Assembly: GCF_036242395.1 (NCBI RefSeq)
Contig: NZ_CP108458.1
Coordinates: 5,456,001 to 5,520,000 of the forward strand
Direction of reading: 5' to 3'
Source: Kitasatospora sp. NBC_01266
Lineage (GTDB): Bacteria > Actinomycetota > Actinomycetes > Streptomycetales > Streptomycetaceae
DNA length: 64,000 nt
Shown here: positions 42,682 through 55,239 of the stretch, in pieces
How the letters are laid out: each line of letters starts with the position of its first letter
Position numbering within the stretch: the first letter of the stretch is position 1
Notes under the pieces: generated by a model
What the model was told of the DNA's origin: nothing
The model's database searches: none
The model's input: only the letters and a program-made list of their open reading frames with translations
Position numbers and translations under genes: made by a program

Positions 42682-44837
42682 GCGCTCTGCTCCTTCTCGT
42701 CCTGGCCCGCGCTCTGCTCCCGCTGGGCCTGGATGGCGGTGATCGCCACGGTGTTGACGATGTCCTGCACCAGCGCGCCGCGGGACAGGTCGTTGACCGG
42801 TTTGCGCAGTCCCTGCAGCACCGGTCCGACCGCGACCGCGCCGGCCGAGCGCTGGACGGCCTTGTAGGTGTTGTTGCCGGTGTTCAGGTCCGGGAAGATC
42901 AGCACGGTGGCCCGGCCCGCCACCGCGGAGCCCGGCAGCTTGGTTGCGGCGACATGCGGGTCCACCGCCGCGTCGTACTGGATCGGACCCTCCACCAGCA
43001 GCTCCGGACGCAGCGCCCGGACCAGCTCGGTGGCCCTGCGCACCTTGTCCACGTCCGCGCCCGTGCCGGAGGTGCCGGTGGAGTAGGAGAGCATCGCCAC
43101 CCGCGGCTCGACGCCGAAGGCGGCGGCGGTCTCGGCGGACTGGATCGCGATGTCGGCCAGCTGTTGGGCGTCGGGGTCGGGGTTGACCGCGCAGTCGCCG
43201 TAGACCAGCACCCGGTCGGCCAGGCACATGAAGAAGACCGAGGAGACGATCGCGGCGCCCGGCGCGGTCTTGATCACCTCGAAGGCCGGCCGGATGGTCG
43301 CGGCGGTGGAGTGCACGGCGCCGGAGACCATGGCGTCGGCGATCCCCTCCTGCACCATCAGGGTGCCGAAGTAGCTGACGTCGGTGACCACGTCGTGGGC
43401 GAGCTCGACGGTCATGCCCTTGTGCGCGCGCAGCTCGGCGTAGAGCTCGGCGAAGCGCTGGCGCAGCGGGCTGGTGGCCGGGTCGACGATCCGCAGCTCG
43501 GCCCGGTCGCCGCCGTCGCCGTGCTCGTCCGGCTGCGGCAGCGTGATGCCCACGCTCGCGGCCTTGCGGCGGACCGCGTCCGGCTCGCCGAGCAGGGTCA
43601 GGTCGCAGATGTTGCGGCGCAGCAGGATCTCGGCGGCCCGCAGCACCCGCTCCTCGGTGCCCTCTGGCAGCACCACGTGCCGCCGGGAGCCGCGGGCCCG
43701 CTCCAGCAGCTCGTGCTCGAACATCATCGGGGTCACCCGGTCGGACCGGCTCAGCTCGATCCGGCTGGTCAACTCGGCGGTGTCCACGTGCAGTTCGAAC
43801 AGGCCCAGAGCGATCTCGGCCTTCCGCGGGCTGTCCGAGCCGAGCTTGCCCTCCAGGTGGGTGAGCGCGGCGGCGGTCGGCCAGCTGCCGCCCGGGACCA
43901 GCGCGACCGGGGTGCCGGGGGCCAGCCGGGAGGCCAGCGCCAGCACGTCCGGGCCCGGGTGCTGAGCCAGCGTCAGCAGCACCCCGGCGATCGGCGGCGC
44001 GCCGGCGGCATGCGCGGCGAGCGAGCCGATCAGCAGGTCGGCCCGGTCGCCGGGGGTCACCACCAGGGCCCCCTCGGTCAGCGCGCCCAGGAAGGTGGGC
44101 AGCATCGCGCCGCCGAAGACGAAGCCCCGCACGTCCCGGGCCAGCCCCGGCGCGTCACCGAGCAGCACCTCGGCGCCGGTCGCCTCCACCAGCTGGGCGA
44201 CGGTCGGCGCGGCCAGCGCCGGCTCCTCGGGGATCACGTAGGCGGGCACCGGCAGCTTGCTGGTCAGTCCGCGCAGCACCGGCTGCTTGGCGCCGGGCGC
44301 CACCCGGTTGGCGATCATCGCCAGGGTCGAGCAGCCGAGTTCGGTGTAGGCGCGGTGGGCGCCCAGCACCTCGGCGATCACGGCCGGCGGGTCCTGGTCG
44401 TGCCCGCCGACCACCGGCAGCACCCAGGCGCCGAACTCGTTGGCCAGGCGCGCGTTGAAGGCCAGCTCGTCGGGGATGTTGGTGTCCGCGAAGTCGGTGC
44501 CGAGCACCAGGACCGCCTGGCACTTGCGCTCCAGCGCGCGGAACCGGTCCACCAGCGCGCTGACCAGCTCGTCCTGCCCCTGGGCGGCCTGCAGCGCGGC
44601 GGCCTGCTCGTAGGTCAGCCCGTACAGTTCGGCGGCCGGCGGCTCCAGGCGGTAGCGGGCCCGCAGCAGCTCGACCACGTGGTCGCCGGCGAGCTCCCCG
44701 GTGGCCTGCGCGTGCACCAGCGGCCGGAACACCCCCACCCGGTCCACCTGGCGGGTGAGCAGTTCCATGACCCCGAGTTCGACGGCCTGGCGGCCATCCC
44801 CCCGGCCGATGCCGGTCACGTACACACTGCGCGCCAC
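42678..44837 (-). CDS. pta: Phosphate acetyltransferase
   Basis: Converts acetyl-CoA and phosphate to acetyl phosphate. It has 719 residues, the long multidomain form. An N-terminal BioD-like NTPase region begins RSVYVTGIGRGDGRQAVELG. The middle DRTGG-type domain contains RDVRGFVFGGAMLPTFLGAL. The C-terminal catalytic domain contains TPMMFEHELLERARGSRRHV, YSTGTSGTGADVDKVRRATE and FPDLNTGNNTYKAVQRSAGA. GTG 44837 is chosen because ACGGAG lies 8 bases before it and the protein then matches the family start. The longer ORF adds an unlike 43 residues. Confidence 0.95.
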   Translation of the reverse strand: MARSVYVTGIGRGDGRQAVELGVMELLTRQVDRVGVFRPLVHAQATGELAGDHVVELLRARYRLEPPAAELYGLTYEQAAALQAAQGQDELVSALVDRFRALERKCQAVLVLGTDFADTNIPDELAFNARLANEFGAWVLPVVGGHDQDPPAVIAEVLGAHRAYTELGCSTLAMIANRVAPGAKQPVLRGLTSKLPVPAYVIPEEPALAAPTVAQLVEATGAEVLLGDAPGLARDVRGFVFGGAMLPTFLGALTEGALVVTPGDRADLLIGSLAAHAAGAPPIAGVLLTLAQHPGPDVLALASRLAPGTPVALVPGGSWPTAAALTHLEGKLGSDSPRKAEIALGLFELHVDTAELTSRIELSRSDRVTPMMFEHELLERARGSRRHVVLPEGTEERVLRAAEILLRRNICDLTLLGEPDAVRRKAASVGITLPQPDEHGDGGDRAELRIVDPATSPLRQRFAELYAELRAHKGMTVELAHDVVTDVSYFGTLMVQEGIADAMVSGAVHSTAATIRPAFEVIKTAPGAAIVSSVFFMCLADRVLVYGDCAVNPDPDAQQLADIAIQSAETAAAFGVEPRVAMLSYSTGTSGTGADVDKVRRATELVRALRPELLVEGPIQYDAAVDPHVAATKLPGSAVAGRATVLIFPDLNTGNNTYKAVQRSAGAVAVGPVLQGLRKPVNDLSRGALVQDIVNTVAITAIQAQREQSAGQDEKEQSA

Positions 44838-45015
44838 GCGTGTCACTCCGTCCGTTGCGGCCCGTTCCGGGTCCAGCTGCGACGACCTGCGGAGTCGGTC
44901 GTCGGTTCGACCATACCTTCGCAGTTCGAAGCCGCTGTCGCAGGACGACGGGCCCGGCCGGAGCAAGAGTCGAAGGTCCCGTCCGGGCGGGCCGCAGGGC
45001 CCGCCCGGACGGCCG

Positions 45016-46191
45016 CTACGGTGCCGGGATGAGCGTCGAGAGCCACTCGAAGGCCGGCACCACCAGCGGCTTCCAGGTGCTGATCACGTGCGACCCGGTG
45101 GTCTCGAAGGTGGTCACCGAGGTCGGCGACTTGGCGGCCGCCTTGAGCGCCTCCGCGTCCTCGTACCCGTCCCCCTTCTTGCCGGTCTCCCAGAGGCCGA
45201 CGTTCGGCGGCGTCTGGGAGTGGGTCAGCATGTAGAGCGGGTTGTCGACCACGCGCAGCTTGGGGTCCTGGTAGGTGAGCGAGGCCTTCTCACCGGTGGG
45301 GTCGTTGTAGCCGGACATGGCGATCGCGGCCCGGTAGCGGTCGGGGTGGCCGATCGCGAGCCGGTTGGCGCAGTGCGCGCCGGCCGAGAAGCCGGCCAGC
45401 GCCCAGCCGGCCGCGGTGTTGTCGGCCCGGAAGTTGTCGATGACCATCTGCGGCACGTCGCGGGAGAGCCAGGTCTCGGCGTTGACCTTGCCCGGCACGT
45501 CGGCGCAGCCGGTGTCGGCGTTGTTGAGCAGCTGGACCCGGGGCGAGACCAGGATGAACGGGGTCACCTGGCCGGACTTCATCAGCGCGGAGAGCTGGTT
45601 GCTGGCCGCCATGTCGCCGAACCAGGTGCTGGAGCTGCCGGGGTAGCCGGCCAGCAACTCGACCACCGGGAAGGTCTTGTCCTTGTAAGCCGGGTCGTTG
45701 TACTGCGGCGGGGTCCAGACCAGCACCTCGCCCTCCACCCCGGAGAGCGGGCCCTTGAGGTCGGTCTGCTGGACGTCCTTGGGCACGGCGTCGGAGCTGG
45801 CCGGCTTGAAGGTGAGCGGCTGCTTCTGCCGCGGCGCGCCGGAGGCGGCCGCGGCATCACCGGCCAGGCCGGCGTCCTTCGGTGGGACGGGCACCGAGTG
45901 GACGTGGTTGGAGGTGCCCAGCAGGTCGCCCCAGTTGTCGTAGAGCTGGTTGTCGTTGTTGACCAGCACGAAGACCATCGTCACGGCGGTGAACTGGCAG
46001 AGCAGGATGGTCGCCAGGTATCCGACGGCGCGCAGCGGCCCGCCGCCTCCGCCTCCGCTCTGGCGGCGCCGGCTGCCGCCGCGGACCGCGGTGCCCTTGT
46101 TCCGCGCCCGGAACTGCGCCATGGCCAGCGCGATCGAACCCACGAAGAGGACGATCGTGAGGATGAAGAAGGGGGTGCCTGTCAGTGCCAT
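45016..46191 (-). CDS. Membrane-anchored esterase (esterase D / antigen 85-like fold)
   Basis: 391 residues. Two N-terminal membrane helices (TPFFILTIVLFVGSIALAMA and AVGYLATILLCQFTAVTMVF) flank a basic loop with a run of six Gly. The extracytoplasmic alpha/beta-hydrolase domain then follows: FPVVELLAGYPGSSSTWFG, the nucleophile elbow ALAGFSAGAHCANRLA with the catalytic Ser, and a late His in TTGSHVISTWKP. The family includes mycolyltransferases and feruloyl esterases. Streptomycetes lack mycolic acids, so the substrate is open. It lies between pta and glgB without clear operon linkage. Confidence 0.87.
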   Translation of the reverse strand: MALTGTPFFILTIVLFVGSIALAMAQFRARNKGTAVRGGSRRRQSGGGGGGPLRAVGYLATILLCQFTAVTMVFVLVNNDNQLYDNWGDLLGTSNHVHSVPVPPKDAGLAGDAAAASGAPRQKQPLTFKPASSDAVPKDVQQTDLKGPLSGVEGEVLVWTPPQYNDPAYKDKTFPVVELLAGYPGSSSTWFGDMAASNQLSALMKSGQVTPFILVSPRVQLLNNADTGCADVPGKVNAETWLSRDVPQMVIDNFRADNTAAGWALAGFSAGAHCANRLAIGHPDRYRAAIAMSGYNDPTGEKASLTYQDPKLRVVDNPLYMLTHSQTPPNVGLWETGKKGDGYEDAEALKAAAKSPTSVTTFETTGSHVISTWKPLVVPAFEWLSTLIPAP

Positions 46192-46376
46192 CGTGCTCTT
46201 CGGTATCCAGCTCCTGTGCCACCCGGACCCGCTGCCCGGCGCGAGCTATGACACTAGGGCACGGGTGTTCGGTTGCATGCGATCGGGGAGAGAGCTGAGC
46301 AGGGCTCAGCACCGGTCGCCAGGAGCGCGGGTGGGCCGACCGCCCCTGCCCTGGAGCGGTCGGCTGGACGTCGTGC

Positions 46377-48755
46377 TCAGGCGGGGCGCAGCCAGAGGGT
46401 GGCCAGCGGCGGGATGATCAGTTCGGCGCTGCGCGACTGCCCGTTCCAGGCCACCGGCTCGGCCTTGATCACCGGCGGGTTGGCGACCCCGCTGCCGCCG
46501 TAGCCCTCGGCATCGGTGTTCAGCGCCTCGGTCCAGAGCTGGTCGGCGCCGCCCAGCGGGGGCAGGCCGACCCGGTAGCCGTGCCGGACCACCGGGGAGA
46601 AGTTGCAGACGGCCACCAGCGGCGGCCCGTCGACCGGGAACCGGACGAAGGAGAGCAGGTTGTCCTCGGCCGCGCCGCCGTCCAGCCAGCGGAATCCGTC
46701 GGGGCTGGTGTCCTGCTCCCAGAGCGCCGGGGTGGCGCGGTAGACCCGGTTCAGCTCGCCGACCAGCCGCCGCACGCCCTGGTGGTCCTCGGCGGCCGGC
46801 CAGCCCTCGTCGAGCACCCACCACTGCGGGCCGTGCTCGTGGTCCCACTCCGCGCCCTGGGCGAACTCCTGTCCCATGAAGAGCAGTTGCTTGCCCGGGT
46901 GGGCCCACATGAAGCCGAGGTAGGCGCGGTGGTTGGCCCGCTGCTGCCACCAGTCGCCCGGCATCTTGGCGACCAGCGCGCGCTTGCCGTGCACCACCTC
47001 GTCGTGCGAGATCGGCAGCACGTAGTTCTCGGAGTAGGCGTAGACCATCGAGAAGGTGATCTCGTTGTGGTGGTACTTGCGGTGCACGGGCTCCTTGCCG
47101 ATGTAGACCAGCGAGTCGTGCATCCAGCCCATGTTCCACTTGAGCCCGAAGCCGAGCCCGCCGCCGTCGGTGGGGCGGGTGACGCCGTCCCAGGCGGTGG
47201 ACTCCTCGGCGATGGTGACCACGCCGGGGCAGCGGCGGTAGACGGTGGCGTTCATCTCCTGGAGGAAGGCGACCGCGTCCAGGTTCTCCCGGCCGCCGAA
47301 CTGGTTGGGGGCCCACTGCCCGTCCTCGCGGGAGTAGTCGAGGTAGAGCATCGAGGCGACCGCGTCCACCCGCAGGCCGTCGATGTGGAACTCCTCGCAC
47401 CAGTAGACCGCGTTGGCCACCAGGAAGTTGCGCACCTCGGTACGGCCGTAGTCGAAGGTCAGGGTGCCCCAGTCCGGGTGCTCGGCGCGGCGCGGGTCGG
47501 CCGGCTCGTAGAGCGGCTCGCCGTCGAACCGGGCCAGCGCGAAGTCGTCCTTGGGGAAGTGCGCCGGCACCCAGTCCATGATCACCCCGATTCCGGCCCG
47601 GTGCAGCGCGTCGACCAGGAACCGGAAGTCGTCCGGCGAGCCCAGCCGCGCGGTCGGCGCGTAGAACCCCGACACCTGGTAGCCCCAGGAACCACCGAAC
47701 GGATGCTCCAGCACCGGCATGAACTCCACATGCGTGAAGTTCAACCCCCGCAGATACCCCGGCAGTTCCGCCGCCAGCTGACGATACGTCAAGCCGGGCC
47801 GCCAGGAAGCAAGATGCAGCTCGTAGATCGACATCGGTGCCCGGTGGTGGTGGGCGCGGGCCCGGCGCTCCAGCCAGGCCGCGTCGCCCCACTCGTACTC
47901 GGAGCGGTGCACCATCGAGGCCGTTCCCGGCGGGCACTGGGCGGCCCGGGCCAGCGGGTCGGCCTTCTGCAGCAGGCGGCCGTCCCGGGTGCGGATCTCG
48001 TACTTGTAGAGCGTGCCCTCGCCGAGGCCCGGCACGAACAACTCCCAGACGCCGCTGGCACCCAGCGAGCGCATCGGCAGCCCGGTGCCGTCCCAGAAGT
48101 TGAAGTCGCCCACCAGGCGCACCCCGGCCGCGTTCGGCGCCCACACGGCGAACGCCACCCCGGCCACCCCGTCCACCACCCGCGGGTGCGACCCCAGCAC
48201 CCGCCAGAGCTGCTCGTGCCGCCCCTCCCGGATCAGGTGCAGGTCCAACTCACCCAGCGTGGGCGCGAACCGGTAGCCGTCCTCCTGGCCGAGCGGCCCG
48301 CCGCCCGGGTAGCGGACCTGCAGCCGGTAGGCCGGGATCGCCGAGCCGGGCAGCAGCCCGGTGAAGAGGCCGGCCTGCTGGTGGGTCAGTTCGGCCGGAC
48401 CGTAGACGGTCTCGATGGTGACCCGCTCGGCCAGCGGACGCAGCACCCGGATCGCGGTGCCGCCGGTGGTGGGATGGGCGCCGAGCAGGGCGTGCGGGTC
48501 GTGGTGCGTGCCGCCGACCAGCCGGTCGATCTCGGCCGGCGGCAGCGGCGCCTCGGCCAGCCGCAGCGCCGGCGCGTCGACCGGGCTGGTGATCGGGCTG
48601 CCCGGTTCCGGAGTGGTGGTGGTGACGGGTGCCGTGGTGGCCGGTGCCTCCGACGCGGGCACGTCGCGCCCGGGTGCGGCCGCGCGGGGCCGCGGCCCGC
48701 CGCCCGGCAGGAAGGTGGCGGGCACGGTCGGGTTGGTGCGGTCGAGCGGGGCCAC
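46377..48755 (-). CDS. glgB: 1,4-alpha-glucan branching enzyme
   Basis: Forms alpha-1,6 branches on the glucan built by GlgE. It has 792 residues: a Pro/Ala/Thr-rich N-terminus of about 65, two carbohydrate-binding beta domains, then the GH13_9 barrel. Motifs: YELHLASWRPGLTYRQLAAE, FMPVLEHPFGGSWGYQ, the nucleophile Asp in IDGLRVDAVASMLYLDYSR, the acid Glu in VTIAEESTAWDGV and Asp in LPISHDEVVHGK. GTG 48755 has AGGAGG 9 bases upstream. It is last in the glgE-treS-mak-glgB run, 71 bases after the maltokinase gene. Confidence 0.96.
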   Translation of the reverse strand: MAPLDRTNPTVPATFLPGGGPRPRAAAPGRDVPASEAPATTAPVTTTTPEPGSPITSPVDAPALRLAEAPLPPAEIDRLVGGTHHDPHALLGAHPTTGGTAIRVLRPLAERVTIETVYGPAELTHQQAGLFTGLLPGSAIPAYRLQVRYPGGGPLGQEDGYRFAPTLGELDLHLIREGRHEQLWRVLGSHPRVVDGVAGVAFAVWAPNAAGVRLVGDFNFWDGTGLPMRSLGASGVWELFVPGLGEGTLYKYEIRTRDGRLLQKADPLARAAQCPPGTASMVHRSEYEWGDAAWLERRARAHHHRAPMSIYELHLASWRPGLTYRQLAAELPGYLRGLNFTHVEFMPVLEHPFGGSWGYQVSGFYAPTARLGSPDDFRFLVDALHRAGIGVIMDWVPAHFPKDDFALARFDGEPLYEPADPRRAEHPDWGTLTFDYGRTEVRNFLVANAVYWCEEFHIDGLRVDAVASMLYLDYSREDGQWAPNQFGGRENLDAVAFLQEMNATVYRRCPGVVTIAEESTAWDGVTRPTDGGGLGFGLKWNMGWMHDSLVYIGKEPVHRKYHHNEITFSMVYAYSENYVLPISHDEVVHGKRALVAKMPGDWWQQRANHRAYLGFMWAHPGKQLLFMGQEFAQGAEWDHEHGPQWWVLDEGWPAAEDHQGVRRLVGELNRVYRATPALWEQDTSPDGFRWLDGGAAEDNLLSFVRFPVDGPPLVAVCNFSPVVRHGYRVGLPPLGGADQLWTEALNTDAEGYGGSGVANPPVIKAEPVAWNGQSRSAELIIPPLATLWLRPA

Positions 48756-48826
48756 GGCGGGGTTCCTCCTGGCGGGGTGTGGGGCAGGGATCCAACAGCT
48801 TCAGTGATCCAACACCTGATGATGCG

Positions 48827-50365
48827 TCATGAGGCGGTGGCCAGGCGATGGATGGCGGTCAGCGGGATCGGCAGCCAGCCCGGCCGGTGCCGGGCCTCGT
48901 AGACCACCTCGTAGACCGCCTTGTCGATCTCCAGTGCCCGCAGCAGCTCCGGGCAGCCCGCCGGATCGGTGCCGCCGGCCGCCGTGTAGCCCGCGCAGTA
49001 GGCGGTGCGGTTGCGAGCCGCCCAGCTCGCGGCCAGATGGGCCAGCTGTGGGTCGGGTTCGGCCCCCGCCAGCAGGTGGGCCGCCGCGTAGTCGAAGGAG
49101 CGCAGCATCGCCGCCACGTCCCGCAGGGCCGGCTGCGGTACCCGCCGCTCGGCCACCGACTTGGCCGGCTCGCCCTCGAAGTCCAGCAGCACCCAGCCGT
49201 GCGGGGTCCGCATCGCCTGCCCGAGGTGCAGGTCCCCGTGGATCCGCTGGACGGTCAGGCCGGTCAGGTGATCGGCCGTCAGCTGCTGGAAGGCGGCGTG
49301 CAGGGCCGGCCGGTAGCGGCGCAGGGCCGGGACGGCGACCGCTGCCGCGTCCAGCCGCTCGGCCATCGCGGTGGCCAGTCGGCCGGTCTGCTCGCGGTCC
49401 AGCTTGGCCACCGGCAGTGCGCGGGCCAGGACCCGGTGCACCTCGGCGGTGGCCCGGCCCAGCCGGTGCGCCTCCACCGCGAAGTTCCCCGGACTGGGGT
49501 CGCCCTTGAGCCGGGCCACCTGGTCGAGCGCCAGCTCCCAGCCGTCCTCCGCATCCGGCAGGAAGCGTTGCAGCAGCCCCAGGGTGGCCGGCTCGGCGCC
49601 GGTCAGCCGGCTCTCGAACCAGGCCGCCACCCGGGGGATCCGGGTGCTGCCGGCCCGGGAGAGGGCCAGTGACAGTTCCAGGTCGGGGTTGGTGCCCGGA
49701 CTGATCCGGCGGAACAGCTTGAGGATGAAGGAGGTGCCGTAGATGACCGAGGTGTTGCTCTGCTCGGCGGTGCCGGCCCGGCCGAGCAGGTCACTGGGCA
49801 GCCCGGGGCCCGGGGTGCGGCGGAACGAGAGCGGGCCGAACCGGTCGCCGGTGGCCAGGTGGCCGAGCAGTCGCCCCGTCAGCTCGGGATCGTGCACCGC
49901 GTCGTAGAGCGTGGCGCCGTCGTACAGGCCGTGGGTGAGGCTGCCCAGCACCGCCTCCGGCAGCAGGCCGGACGGCGCCTCGGTGCGCAGGCCGAGCAGC
50001 AGCTGGTAGAGGTCGGCCCCCGCGCCGTGCTCCACCCGCAGCAGCAGGTGCAGCATCGCCGGGTCGCCGGTCAGCAGCGGGGTCGCGTTGACCGGGTGCA
50101 GGCCGGTGATCGACTGGCCCTTGCCCGCGTACCAGCGCTGCCCCGGCAGCCAGTCGGCGATCAGCGGCAGGGCGGCATCGACCAGTTCGCCGACCGCCAG
50201 CGAACTGCTGACCCGCGGTCTGCTGCTGTGCCCGCCCTGGGAGTGCCCTGTGGCGCCCCACCCGGCGCCGCCGGCGCCGTGCGGTCCGCCCGGACCGCCC
50301 GGACCGCGTGGCGCGGTACCCGCGTCGCGGTGGGCGTGGGCTTGAGAACGGGAGATTTCCGACAT
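48827..50365 (-). CDS. mak: Maltokinase (Pep2/Mak)
   Basis: Phosphorylates maltose with ATP to maltose-1-phosphate, the GlgE substrate. It has 512 residues from ATG 50365 (GGGAG just upstream). The first 50 residues are a Gly/His-rich low-complexity stretch. The N-terminal cap domain begins VGELVDAALPLIADWLPGQR. The kinase core shows the catalytic loop VQRIHGDLHLGQAMRTPHGW and metal-binding LLDFEGEPAKS. The longer ORF upstream is not family-like. It lies between treS and glgB; some related organisms have a treS-mak fusion, here the genes are separate. Confidence 0.94.
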   Translation of the reverse strand: MSEISRSQAHAHRDAGTAPRGPGGPGGPHGAGGAGWGATGHSQGGHSSRPRVSSSLAVGELVDAALPLIADWLPGQRWYAGKGQSITGLHPVNATPLLTGDPAMLHLLLRVEHGAGADLYQLLLGLRTEAPSGLLPEAVLGSLTHGLYDGATLYDAVHDPELTGRLLGHLATGDRFGPLSFRRTPGPGLPSDLLGRAGTAEQSNTSVIYGTSFILKLFRRISPGTNPDLELSLALSRAGSTRIPRVAAWFESRLTGAEPATLGLLQRFLPDAEDGWELALDQVARLKGDPSPGNFAVEAHRLGRATAEVHRVLARALPVAKLDREQTGRLATAMAERLDAAAVAVPALRRYRPALHAAFQQLTADHLTGLTVQRIHGDLHLGQAMRTPHGWVLLDFEGEPAKSVAERRVPQPALRDVAAMLRSFDYAAAHLLAGAEPDPQLAHLAASWAARNRTAYCAGYTAAGGTDPAGCPELLRALEIDKAVYEVVYEARHRPGWLPIPLTAIHRLATAS

Positions 50366-50591
50366 GACTCCCTTTCCCCGGAAGCGGGCTGACGGCCCGA
50401 CAGATCTGGCCGGGCCCGCCAGTCTTCCGGATTTCGGCGGCGCTGCTGCGGCGGCACGCGAGACAGACTCGGGTGTCACGCCTGAGGGTGGGTACGCGTT
50501 GGGCTGTTCTCCGTACGTGCGTGGCGCGCGGCCCGCCGAGGGGCGCGAAGGCCGGCCCCGCGCCCCGTGCACGGGCGAAGCTGGTTGATCG

Positions 50592-54487
<3,896 letters not shown>

Positions 54488-55239
54488 TGGCTCCAACCCC
54501 TCGGACACCAGTGCGGACTGATTCCGTGTGTCGCCGTGCATGCCAAACTCCTGCCCGAGATCGGCGGCAGTCCCGCGGGCGGCTCGAGCACCGGGGAGTG
54601 CCGGGAAAACAGCTGGGTGGGGACTGACAAACGACCGGTGCCTGCCCATGACCACCGTGCCCGGTGCGTGGCCGAAATCCGGCGCTCCACGGCGGTCCGG
54701 AGCTACGAAACGGCGCACGTCCCGGCGCGCGGCCTCGCGACACGCCCGGTGGGCGATTCCGACCCACCCCGGAAACGACCAGGGCAGGCGTGAGGACACG
54801 CGTTGGCCCACCAGGGAGGACACCAGGTGAGCCGTAAGGGCTAACGGCCGCCAGCTGAACGCCCGGGGGACTGGCGTCGACGAGCTGACGGAGGGTCAGG
54901 GAAGGAAGCGGAGCACAGAGGACCGACCGTGCCGCACGGGAATCGCCACCCATGCCGACCCGCTGCGGCAGCGGCCTGTGCCCATCCTCGCACTGTTCGT
55001 AGCTCTTACCACTCGGTCCGAGGCCAGCGTGGGTGGTGCGGGGGAGCAGATCGGCCATCTGCTGCCACCCGGTTGGGGGTACCACGTACGCCCGGCGTGC
55101 GCTTGGCCCCCAGTGTGCGCCGTATGCGCCCCCTGTGACGCGTACTGCGCCGCACGTGATCTCATCTGTCGCCCGAATGGAGCCGTGTTACGAGAGTTGA
55201 CGCCCCATCACCCCATAACGGCGGTCTACGCTTCGGGCC
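54488..55239. other. Divergent promoter region glgE/glgP
   Basis: About 750 bases without a convincing gene. Short ORFs inside lack a Shine-Dalgarno sequence and coding-type third-position bias. It should hold the promoters of the glgE-treS-mak-glgB run and of glgP. Only the glgP -10 box is clear. Confidence 0.5.
55227..55232 (+). promoter_or_regulatory. -10 box of a leaderless promoter (glgP)
   Basis: TACGCT is followed by exactly 7 bases and then GTG 55240. No Shine-Dalgarno sequence is present. Confidence 0.5.
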